Shown here piece by piece: positions 53,389 through 64,000 of a DNA stretch of 64,000 bases. The position numbers were made by a program, and so were the translations under genes. Location of the stretch: positions 56,103 through 120,102 of the forward strand of contig JABVXV010000190.1 in the NCBI GenBank assembly GCA_013365325.1. The letters are read 5' to 3'. Numbering within the stretch: position 1 is the first letter of the stretch; the number at the start of each line of letters is the position of its first letter. This DNA is from Dipetalonema caudispina. Its lineage: Eukaryota; Nematoda; Chromadorea; Rhabditida; Onchocercidae. The notes under the pieces are model-generated. The model was not told the DNA's origin, did not search any database, and worked only from the letters and a program-made list of their open reading frames with translations.

Positions 53389-56300
53389 TGCATAATGAAA
53401 CAGTGAATAAATGATGATTTCTTAATAGCATCTGAGTAATTAAATTCATCAATGATACACGTGAACTTCATCGATAAATGATGATGATAATATCTGAGAA
53501 ATTTGATTTACCAAATGATGTAAAAGATATAAATTTCACAAATATATGTAATTAACATGGATATATACATCTCGACATATCGAAAAATAGCTATATACGA
53601 ATCGTTTAGCTACGAATCATGCCTTCTTCATACGATACCATTGATACTTTTAGATTCTACGTGATCATTTTTTTTGATTAGAAAAATTGAAAAGAAATAA
53701 AATTGTGAATAAAAATAGTTGAAAAAGAATGAGATATATTTTGAACAAATCAATACTTCTAAATCTTTTGATAAATTAATAACCGGTAAGATATTTTTCA
53801 TTGAGTTGCTTTATTAAACAATAGGTTAACCGAAAGAATGTATGACATTAAATGAATCATTTTCCGGAGATTAAAATGCTAAATATTGAAGAAAATTCAT
53901 TACATTCGAGAATTAATTAAATATCAATTATAAGAATTCAATCTATCATCGTGTAACATCGATGTTAATTATTTCATCGTCTATCATCTAAAATATTTCA
54001 TAAATCTTACATTTTTTAGTAATAAATACTAAAGAAACAAAATTTTAATTGTTTACAAATTTGCAAACACTTATTAATTATACTTACTTTATAACATTTA
54101 CATTTATGTTCTTATCAGTTTTCAATTTTTTTTTTTTTTTTAGCATAAATTTTGCGAAATATTGATAAGAAAAATCATTGAAATTACTACTAGCAGTAAT
54201 TTGATGATGTAAAAAAGCAAGCTTATGAAATAATGGTAAAAGCAGAGCATAGTGCCATCTATCCATCTACAAGTGTTGTTGGAATTGCTCCAGCATCCTA
54301 TATGCTTCCTTCACATCTATCGATCCTTGCTAAATGCATCATCGACCGTGTAGTGATAATGTTGGAATGAGGGACAAGGGGTAAGAGTTCCATCGTTCAT
54401 TCTCTTTTTTACTTCCGAAATTTTAGCTTCTATAAACTTTCATTGTAAACAATATCTGTCCAACAGATACACTATCCCATTTTTAGAATTATTGTCTTCT
54501 GTCATTTCAATTCCTATTCCCTTTTGTTTTATTTTGTTTGCTTACATACTACAATGATAAAGCATTTATCAATCTAAAATAAATAATAATGATAAGGAAA
54601 ATAGCATAACTTTAGCTAAATAAATGATGCAATGAAATAAATGATATTGTTATTATCTGCTATTTGTTTATGTTAACAATTTAAGCAATAATTTTAACTC
54701 ATTAACTTTTTTTTTTTTTTTTAACTCATTGAAAAATTGAAACATAAATAAGTAAGATATAATTTCATTGTTTGTATCAAATTTCACATAAAAAGTATGG
54801 CGTAAAGTGTTTTCTTTTTTTTTTTTTCAGTGCTTGAAATTTCCGAAAAGAAATAGAATGATGTGAAATTCAGATAAAATTCTATTAGTACATAAAGTTG
54901 CAAACTTGAAGATAATCAAATCAATTATTTAAAGTTACTTTTTTTGACTTGTAAAGTAATTATTGGACATGTGCTTACATAGAAAACCGATTTAGAGCAG
55001 CAAAAAATTATGCATCAATTCGTAATAGTCTGAAGTGAAACCTTTATCATCAAGCTGATAATTGAATTTCGGATTGCAATTACGGCACCGTTGATTCACT
55101 CTTCCTACATCTCAATTCATAATTCAATTGATTTCTTTTTCGAAGAAAACAGATCAGATATCAAATATAGTGTTATAGCTGTTGAAGCAGCTATAAAATA
55201 CCTCTTAAAATCTTGAAAATTACTACGAAAATGGCTAGTATTTGTAAGAAAAATATATGAATAAAAATTATCCATAAATGCTGGAACATGGATACAAAGA
55301 TGATTCTCGTGTACCACTGATATCGATGGCAAATATTATTCTGCGACAAGCAAGTAACATTGTAAATTCAATTATTTTGAAAAAAAAAAAAAAAAAATTG
55401 ATCGCACTTGGAGATGCAAAATTTTTAGACTGTGATAATTAATTTTTTCTGAAATAATTCAAAAATTTATAAATTATCGCTGAAGGATAATCAATAAAAA
55501 TAGATTATCATCTGGATGAGAAGTACTGATTGGAAAAAAGCATAGAGAAAATTAAATGATTCTAATATAGTAATTACAATATAATTAGTAATTGTGTTCT
55601 TCGTAAAATTACAATACAAGTAATATATGAGTACACACAACATGAATGATTCATTGTAATATCAATGATTACAGTATGAATTGCAATTATAATATGAATA
55701 TTTTAATAATGACAGCGTGTAAATAAATACCTGCAAAACGGGTCGAAATCCATTAGCGAATAAAGGTAAAGTTTCACAGTAAATTATCTCGCAATAATTC
55801 CTTGCATATATTTGTATGCAAATTATATGGGCATTAAAAGTGTAAAGTGTTTTTATTTAGAAGTTATATATGTGAATCACATAAATAAGTTAATTTATCA
55901 TTTCCTTTGTTTTTTTTTTTTCTCTTTCCACAAATTTATCAATCACATGGGGAATGCTGCTTAGAAGAAAACATATAAAGATAAATTACTTAAACGGATG
56001 AGAAATGAAAACAGCCAGAATTTTGTTGAAGTTTAAAGTTAGCTATTAATATAAAAAGTGATAGTTCGAGAAAGTTTTATTTGAAAGTGGAAAGAATAAT
56101 TTAAGTGTTACAAGAATTATCTAATCATTGATTAATCATTTAATGATTTTTCTTTGCTTTCAATTATATGTTCATATCCTTGGCTATCGCTTCATACTGA
56201 TGAAACATTTTGTCGTATTCATTAAAATTATTAGTTTCCATCTCTTTTTTCCAATGCTTAGCCTATTTTTGCTCAAATTTCATTCATTTCTTGCATATTA

Positions 56301-58666
56301 ATAAAATTTGTTTGATAAATACCTCATTCAGCAGTAATTCGCTGTTGATGACAGAGATATAATTTATGCATAAGTTAAGAATTAAACAAAAAAAAAAGTT
56401 ATGTCTGAAGAGAAGGAAATTTCTGGACATTTCAATTTTGCTACCAAAGTCATACTTGGATAAATTTTGGTCAATATATGGAATACCAAAGAATTTCGAA
56501 ATTTAGTTCTACACCACGAGAAATGCCTATTGGATCATTACTACTTGTTGGCGGAAATGTTCGGTCTAAGATGGTGATACAGTACATCTATGAATACGCT
56601 TACAAAAATAGTAAAGTCTAAAATTGCAAAACGAACAAGAGCTAATTCAAGCCTCCATTCTGGTTAGAAAACTTTTAAGTACGAATATCTGGCACTTGAT
56701 GTATTCCACAACATTTGTTACGAAGACGATCTGCTCGATATTTCTTCATCCCACTTTATTTTCACCATTTTCTCTGCTTACTCATTCAAGTTTGATTCAT
56801 CCATCACTAATGTCTTCATTTATTGCTTTATTTTCAATTCCTTCTGCCATCTTTTCTAGCAAAAGTCGCTTAATAGCATTACCAATTTATAAGACTTATT
56901 TGCAAGTCAATTTATATTATGCTATGTAAATATTGACAAGCGACGGAAGCTGCAATAATAATTTGGACAAATAGAAATGAGAAGTATTTCCTGGAAATAT
57001 TTAATTGATAGTTTCCCTAGAAGTTCTATTTTTTTTTTTTTTTTAATTACACTAATCTATTAAAAGTCTGTCATTAAATTGTTATATGCTAAATTTAAAA
57101 ACTATGAAATTTAAGCCTTCGAGAATTCAAATGCATTGAATTAGATCATTCTTTCTTTATTGATTTTGTTATAACAACTCAATTCTTTGCCATCCAATCG
57201 ACAACTTCAAAGAAGCCACTTGATTAGTATTAGCAACATTTGGCATTATTCACAGCTTACCCAAACAGACACAAAATTACGTCAAAATTCTGCTTGTCGC
57301 ACAATAAATTCGTTATGAAAGTTGCGAAGAAAATCTTCGTCAATTTCTTTCGAGATTCTTTACATCGCTCAATGAAAAGGTGAAATATGATTAAAATTTC
57401 TTGAAGTATTTTTGTTGCAATTTTCATCATTTCGAAATGTTGGAATGTAGCTATATTTCTAACGGAAATTTCTAACAAATCCTGTTATCTTCATTTTATA
57501 GCAAAGATATAATTAGCTATTTTGGACTTAAACAATATCACTCATTGTCAGATTTTTTTCCAAATGATTTGAGCTAGAAGTATATGATTTCTGCATCACT
57601 TTTTAGCTTTTCTTGATTGTTTTATTCGGCCATTTCCATGTCGAAAATCACCTGATTCCTGCGTTGAAGTGATTCTGATCAATTAACAGAGACTTGTTTT
57701 AAAACTCTCTAGCTGACAGATCCGTCTCGGAATAACATTCCGTAATTTTCTATCCTTAGTTGTATCCGTTTAGGTTATTTATTGCTTAACATGTAGCGAT
57801 TAACAGCCTAATCATTCAACAGAAATCGTTGCAAAATTGAACAGACAAAGTATATTTCTTTACCAAAGAAAATTATATTTAAATATAACACATGATCAAA
57901 GCTGATTCCATTGTAAAGGATATTGATCATAAAGATGGTCATTTTACCATATAAGAATAGGCACATCGTTGACCGTTATACTTTATCTGGATTATCTGGA
58001 ACAGATAGATCTAAAATAAATTTCAATTTCATTAAAGATCTGCGATGAGATCGAACCTCTGCCAGCTTATTCAACCATTTTTGGTGGTAGGTAACATCAC
58101 GTGACATAGGACTATGTAAAGATTTATTAGAAAAAAAGTTAAAGTTAAAACATTCCTATTATCAGCCAAAGCTTAATATTGATATTTGTTATTTTTGCTG
58201 AAAAACGATCATCCAAAAAATGATAATGGATCGTAACAAAGGAAGAAGGTAACTTTGAGTAGTTAGAATTATGGTTTCAATATTGTCTAAAAATTATCAG
58301 TAGACATATGGGTGAATGGAATTAATCGAAAGGAGTGAAAAGCTTGCGATGGGAACAAGTCAAGTATAACTTAAAAAAAAAAATTAGATCAGTTTCGACT
58401 TGAAAGGAGAAATTTGGATCAATCTTGATTTACAAAAAAATTTGATCAGTTTTCTTTTTTATGACTTTTGAATTATTAAAAAATCTTATTCTGGCATGGC
58501 ACTAACTCGTTTTAATCAACTAAACGGATAATTTAAGTTGATAGCAATAGATGGAAAAATAAGCTTGAAAATAATGTTACTCAAAGAATATATAACCTGA
58601 ACTCTCTTCTCCATCTGATTGTAATCATTAATTCATCGTGAAGTTCATGTTTTTCAATTTTGCAGA
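53389..58666. other. Second gene desert, right part
   Basis: AT-rich DNA; open frames on both strands near 55117-55332, 56624-56929 and 57257-57478 lack recognisable domains and splice support. Parts of this stretch may be older relics, but I cannot identify them. Confidence 0.4.
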
Positions 58667-58870
58667 ATCTGTGGCTTTGATTCTGGCTTCTTAATTACAG
58701 AAGTTCCGTTTATTTTAGACGATGTTTGCAAACCACGCTTTCCATATTGCAATAAGGTATAAAATTAGTGTGATACACGAATTGTTTGTTCAACTTCGTA
58801 GTAATCTGATGTTAGCTGAAAATAGACATCCAGTGAAGCTGTTGGATTATTTCAACAAAAATTTATTTCT
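58667..58870 (+). pseudogene. Possible exon relics of an SDR dehydrogenase
   Basis: Behind the acceptor TTTTGCAG, the frame reads ICGFDSGFLITEV and ends at a good donor AAG|GTATAA near 58757; DSGF resembles the TGCDSGFG cofactor loop of retinol-dehydrogenase-like SDRs. A second block at about 58790-58860 (QLRSNLML, then LLDYFNKNL) resembles the LDVT strand and following helix. It stands upstream of a much clearer SDR pseudogene on the same strand. Similarity is short, so this is tentative. Confidence 0.35.
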
Positions 58871-59230
58871 CTTGATTCGTACAATGATGAGAAGTTTTAA
58901 AATTGGAAAGAACAAAAGCAGTTATGTCATTTTTTTTTTCGCATTATTCGTCAAATTCGTAATTATTTTGAATACATTTCTGTTTCGCAAAAATGATATT
59001 AGATGGGTAGGAATTTCAACTGTGAAATAGCAATAAAAATTGCTTTAAGCATCAAAAATACACTTTAAACTTTTACTTTTCCAGAAAATATTAAGTTATA
59101 AATGTAGTGAAATGATATCGATAGGATGTAATATAAAAGGGGAAGAAGAATTGCGAAAAGTCTCTAATTTTGCATTGCTCATTTCTAATCTAATGACAAA
59201 TATCAATTATCTCAACAATGACAATTTTTA

Positions 59231-61405
59231 GTCATTGCTAAAATTTTTTTTACTTACGTAAAAGCAGCACTTATTGCTCTTTTGATATCTTTTGCAGTAT
59301 TGAGGAATGATGTTTACATCGGCAGAATTATTTCTTTGGGCCATAAATTGACAACTAATGAAATTGATGGAAAAGCAATACTAATCACTGAATGTGGAAG
59401 TGATGAGATTTGATAGGAATATTTTTGTGACAGAACAATGATTGATTAAGATGTTTGAAATATGGTTTGTTTTGATGACTTAAAAAAAAGTACAGTAAAG
59501 GAAGTGGTGATTTAGAATCTGAAATGATAATTAATGCAAAATAAAAAAATAATTTCCAGAATTTGGTAAAAATTTGCCAATCGATATATTCAAAACAGAT
59601 TGATAGTTTTCTTCATGATGCCAGTTAGAAATTGTAAATTGCTTGAGTTCACAAATTATATTTAATATGTAAATTCTAAACCTAGTTTGATGCCGAACAC
59701 AAAAAATAAGAAGCTCCATTTGGTAAAGAATAGATGAATGAAGTGGAAGAGATTTAAACTTTTAAAAGTTCATTGCTTGCCATCAAGTAGAATAAATATT
59801 CACGTAAATTGTGGTTTTGAACGTCAAAGGGTACGAAAAATTCCATGGTTCATTTGCTGAAGGTCAATTACGTGTAATCCTAATGGATGTGATAGATGAA
59901 GACAGCACCCAATATTTCAGAGTGTTTCTCGAGATTGTGGTTCGAGAAGAAAATTTCAACTCGCAATTTTGGCGTGCTTAATAATTTTAGCACTGAAAGA
60001 CTCACTGTTTGATAAAATTCTTACTGAAATTCTTTCGTCCTTTTCCGTACAAAAATTGACTTTGTGAAAAAGAATTTTAAAAAAAATGAAATTTGGCAAA
60101 ATTCACTTCTCCATTTTTACTAGTTATACTGTTCCGTTAAATTCAATTTATTCATCAACTTTTTTTTCAAAAATTTTGTTAAACTGTTCAGAATTTAGAG
60201 TGAAATAAATCGGACTTACTGTTATAGATTAAATTGATATTGACCGATATTTAAAAAAAATATTGCAATGAATCTTTCAGAATCAAAATAAATGAAATTA
60301 TAGCTGTTTGGAATTCGGAGAATATTGAAGAGTCATATTAGTATGAGTTGTTTTTGATAGATGCAATGAACCCTACAAAAAGAAATGGAAAAACAAGGAT
60401 TTCAAATGAACAACCATATGAAATTAAGTACTAAAAAATATGGCCACTTATTTTTCATTAATAGCAAAAAAAGATAGGCATGAAATTGAATTTTTTTTTT
60501 ATCCCGAGTGCTCAGATGTGATTTTTGGCTTAAAAAATCGAACTGAATAGAGTGATTTGAGATAAAAATACTTCTTATTTGATCAGTCATATTTGAAAAC
60601 ATATTCTTTTCCAGTCCTTCATGCTGTGCTGAATAATGCTAATATATGAGGGAAATAGTTTTGTGATGGTTTTGAACGATTATAAAGAAATGCAGAAGGT
60701 TAATGTATATGATGCGATACGAGTGATGCAAGTATTTCGAGATCTTATCAAAAAATTCAGATACTATTTGATGGAAATCTTCAAATGATGATCAACAAAT
60801 TGACAACTATCTAAGAATGTTTCACAATTACTCTTTTCCTGTTTAAAATTTGAATTATCTTTGCGGTCAAATTATCATATTCTGTAGTGCAGCTCTAGCA
60901 CCTGCTTATGGTCCTTATATTTCATCAAAATTTCTCTTCAAATCTATGCTAATATCATGAGGAATGGAATTTCAATCACAAGACTCTAAAAGTAATCTGT
61001 TCATGGTTTTAAAATGTCTGGAGAATTATTTGATGGTACGAATTGGAACCATATGGAGTACTTGTGGCAGTGTTAGTTCATTTCAAACTGGATTACATGT
61101 TATTCGGTAACTATATCATATGATAGATATTGTATGGAATCGATCATCGCAAGAATTGTGAAATGAATATGGAAATGATTTTGATGTAAAAAGCCTCCAT
61201 TGTCACTCACAAAGATTTAATTATTTGCAGCCATACTTTCTTGCAATCACAGAAATACAATGTTTAATATTCTTCAGTGAAAGTATTTACAAATGAAATG
61301 CTGTCGATATATTTGTCGAAAAATACAACACTTATTATGGAGCTATTGTTGCGAAACAGTTGAAATTTTTCTACGAATTGGTTGGGACCCATCACTTGCG
61401 TTAGT
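59231..61405 (+). pseudogene. Decayed SDR dehydrogenase, inverted copy of the gene at 62370
   Basis: Plus-strand relic of a membrane-anchored short-chain dehydrogenase related to the intact minus-strand gene nearby. In order: 59231-59410, a hydrophobic N-terminal segment then GKAILITECGSDEI, where the family has LITGCDSGFG, closed by two stops; 59795-59980, GQLRVILMDVIDEDS (the LDVT strand); 60607-60790, HAVLNNAN (NNAG) and later NDYKEM and RVMQVFRDLIKK, with frameshifts and stops between; 60845-60935, IIIFCSSAALAPAYGPYISSK, retaining the catalytic Ser and YxxxK; 61030-61170, ELEPYGVLVAVL, a short deletion, then DIVWNRSSQEL, stop, NEYG; 61290-61405, TYYGAIVAKQLKFFYELVG. Each block aligns to the matching exon of the intact gene in the right order, with DNA similarity visible (GGTTGGGA, GTTGCGAAAC). 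Several independent breaks make it non-functional. Confidence 0.8.
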
Positions 61406-62369
61406 TTCAAATTTGCAAAGAGAAGTAAAAATAATTTGATGCATGCATAATTTAGGAAACCATACTGAGAATGAAAATTAAATCTCTTCTTGATTGTCAT
61501 ATCTTTATGATCCGTTTATTTAGGATTCAAGATTCATAACCCCACTATCTTGTTGTTTACTTTCAACTTTTAACCGTATTTATTCCTGCCGCTAAGGGCA
61601 CAATTTTATTTCATGAAGTTCTTAATGAGTTGATTTAGAGTGCTGATATCAGATATAGTAAGAAAGAATAAGAACTCATCCAACTTATAATGAAAATATA
61701 AGAAATTTTTGATAAAACTGAAATTCGTAATTGCGAACAAGTGTTAGTCTCGATTTACTGAATTCACAACATGTTTCCAGAAATAGTATTCAAACTAGTA
61801 AAGAATTAAATGACATTGTGATTGATTTTTCAATTCGTTTTCTAAAATCAAACTTCATTTCCATTTCTCAAATTTATTTTCCTCTATTTTTCTGTTCAGT
61901 TTTCGAAGTATTATATAAAATGCCCACAAATCGATGTATTGGGAGGAAAAAGTTATTAGAGGAAGGTTAATTGTACTGTTCACAGTACATGTTGTTCATT
62001 TCATGGATGCACTTTTTGAAAATAAGTTAAATTTCATGATAATAAAATTCTGGAGATGATTGATTGTTTGTGATTATTTCTGATTCATTTGTCGGCAGTA
62101 CTTTCATGACTTTAAGTATACTCTTTACGTCCTTTACACTTCATCCATTTCGTTTCGCTCATCTCATGACGTAAATAAGAACAACTTACTTTCCTGATAC
62201 GTTTATTTAGTACACCAGTGGTTGTATTTAGCATTATACTGAAAAAGATCAAAAAATGAACTGTATATTTGAAACAGAATGCTCTAGATAGTCAATACGG
62301 GTTGAATCATTCAACAGAAGGTATGTTGTGGCACGATATGTTCTCATTTAGGGTCTACCAGGAATTTAA
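61406..62369. other. Spacer between the SDR pseudogene and SDR gene
   Basis: Lies between two tail-to-tail copies. TTTATT at 62202-62207 is AATAAA on the minus strand, about 165 bases behind the stop of the intact gene, a plausible polyadenylation signal. Nothing else is supported. Confidence 0.45.
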
Positions 62370-63828
62370 TTATCTTTGTCTTTCCAATTTTCTGGACTTG
62401 CATCCTTTGTTGTTATCGCTGGTAATGGTGCTCCATTCATATACATTATGAACTTCATGGCATAAAGTTGTAGGCGCAGTGGAAGACAAGAATATGGATA
62501 GAAGCTGCAAGAAGCTAACAATTAAAACGATAACTTTGAATATTGAATTTCAATCTCACTGATGGAATCAGAAGTTTAACCGCATCGGCACCAAACCAAA
62601 TTTGATGCTTATGTCTTAAATCTAGCCAATACTTTTGTAATTTAAAAAAAAATTTGATCCAATTATTCAGTGATTACTTGAAAAACACATCCCAACCAAT
62701 TTGATACATAAGTTTTGGCCGTTTCGCAACGATTGCTTCGTAATAAGCATCGATAACCCATGTCGAATCCTTTGCCATCATTCTTGGTGCCAGGTCTTTT
62801 AAAAATATCTTCGCTAAAAAATTTAACTATAAACAAATAGTGACAATAATTATTTAATTTGGCTACTGTATTTGTGGCTCATATATTTATAAGTTTTTAA
62901 ATAATGCGTAAAGACTTATATAAAAGCACCACAAAATACCTTTCTCGTTATAATGATGTCCATATTCATCACGCAATTTTTGTGGTGCCCGTTGCCATAC
63001 CATATCTAACATTTTTAATGTTTTTTCGAGGGTTGAGAGTGCGGTTTCAAAGGATCCCGGAACAATTTCTATCACATCCACTCCATATGATTGCAGTTCA
63101 TGCCTTAAATTCATTTTCTGGATATTCTCAAATATTTATCTGAAATCTCAAAGTCATTGGAAAATAATAAAACATGAAATAAACTGATACCTTAAAACAA
63201 CGGTATAACCGTGGACAGCATACTTTGAAGTAGCATATGGACCATGGCTCGGCGATGTAAATAGTATGCAAGCACTGCTACATATCACCAATCGACCCCT
63301 GAAGTTTGTTTTTCAGAATGACGGCAATTTAGAATGTTTAATAACGAAAACACTTAATGATTATAATGAGAAACTTTGTTTTGGTAGCAAACACATTGGT
63401 TTACACTGCAACAAAATTCGATTGTTGCGGCTTCTAAAAACATTGAAATCAGAAAAAGCTTATTAAACGTGTAAACTGATTGGGTTTCTCAAAGTTGATA
63501 AATTCCTTCGAAACTATCCATTAAAATCTGTAATTTCACTAATTACCTTTGGAGGTTGAGAAATGGCACGAGAGTAAGAATCAATATTTTAATTTTGGAA
63601 ATTATGCTTAATTTCACTATCATTGTTCTATGATCTATCAAGTATTCAAAGAGTATGTGAAAATCATTGAAAACCTGGATTTCTTAATAAGATCCCGAAA
63701 TGTTTGTGTTACTCGTATTACGCCACATGTATTCACTTCCCATACTTCTTTATAATCATCCAAAGTCAAGAAATCGTCGTAAAAAATATTACCTGCCACT
63801 CCGGCGTTATTGACTAACGCATGAAAAA
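62370..63828 (-). CDS. Short-chain dehydrogenase/reductase, retinol-dehydrogenase-like, truncated by window edge
   Basis: NAD(P)-dependent SDR enzyme of the retinol/hydroxysteroid dehydrogenase branch (nematode DHS family); substrate unknown. Minus-strand exons in the window: 63828-63675, 63298-63191, 63103-62940, 62813-62678, 62514-62370; phases close. The N-terminal exons with the TGxxxGxG cofactor loop lie beyond 64000. Seen here: HALVNNAGVAG (NNAG motif), FLTLDDYKEVWEVNTCGVIR, RLVICSSACI with the catalytic Ser, PYATSKYAVHGYTVVLR with the catalytic Tyr and Lys, VIEIVPGSFET (PGxFxT), then QRAPQKLRDEYGHHY and IDAYYEAIVAKRPKLMYQIG. The acceptor of the third exon (TTTAAG|GC at 63104) is weak, but gives the exact family spacing between helix and strand. 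The tail is long and ends in KSRKLERQR. An inverted, decayed copy lies at 59231-61405. Confidence 0.9.
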
Positions 63829-64000
63829 CTGAAAATTAATTTCTTCAAGCACATGCTCAATGCTTACATTAGAATAACAGTCAAGCAATATTAACATAAC
63901 TCTGTGAGAATCTCTGAATTCCATTCCATCAAATTTTAAGTGTAAAATAGAACATTTGTTTGTATGATTAACTACAAAAAGGAATGTCTGTTACGAAAAA

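Noticed and set aside
56624..56929. 101-codon open frame on the plus strand
   Set aside because: Ser, Phe and Leu-rich without domain or splice support; its opposite strand is interrupted by stops. Possibly an unidentified old relic.
61264..61500. 78-codon open frame on the minus strand
   Set aside because: It is the shadow of the C-terminal block of the plus-strand SDR pseudogene.
62904..63143. 79-codon open frame on the plus strand
   Set aside because: Shadow of the minus-strand SDR exon at 62940-63103.

Overview
This is a eukaryotic window. Everything points to a parasitic-type nematode, most likely a spirurid or filarial relative: the DNA is very AT-rich (about 70% by eye), genes are split into many 75-250 bp exons with GT-AG introns and short TTTCAG acceptors, exons start right behind acceptor-like sites next to ATG (as in SL trans-splicing), and two families strongly expanded in or typical of nematodes are present (a DB-module secreted protein and a patched-related PTR protein). 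The species is inference; no species marker is visible.

Layout, left to right. 156-1261 (+): right part of an arginine-rich unknown protein. 1726-3158 (+): a protein with two PDZ domains. 3895-4898 (-): an unrecognised four-exon protein of about 175 residues. 4899-11064: spacer with simple repeats, a degenerate short-repeat block, a 57-bp tandem repeat and a large TTATTTA satellite. 11065-12422 (+): profilin. 13100-14950 (-): an unrecognised gene whose frame is only partly resolved, directly behind 14968-15856 (-), elongin C. 15857-30500: a 14.6-kb gene-free desert. 30501-35159 (+): NCK adaptor (three SH3 domains and one SH2). 36416-38009 (-): secreted cysteine-rich DB-module protein. 40264-48536 (-): a 19-exon PTR protein of 996 residues with sterol-sensing and RND-type motifs. 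48537-58660: a second desert. 58667-61405 (+): decayed copies of a short-chain dehydrogenase (SDR). 62370-63828 (-): the right-truncated intact SDR gene, facing the decayed copy tail to tail.

How the genes relate. There is no single pathway. Profilin (actin) and NCK (tyrosine-kinase signalling to actin) are both cytoskeletal regulators but lie 18 kb apart with no sign of co-regulation. Elongin C and the unknown gene behind it share a strand with no promoter-sized gap between them and could be one transcription unit. The most unusual item is the SDR locus: an inverted duplication in which the plus-strand copy keeps recognisable catalytic, mid-domain and C-terminal blocks but has frameshifts and stops.

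Exon borders were assigned by hand from splice signals and reading-phase continuity. Where all phases closed (PTR, NCK, profilin, elongin C, SDR, the 3895-4898 gene) the models are solid; starts of the PDZ gene, the first exon of the DB protein, and the whole 13100-14950 gene are not settled. No tRNA, rRNA, CRISPR or intact transposon was seen.
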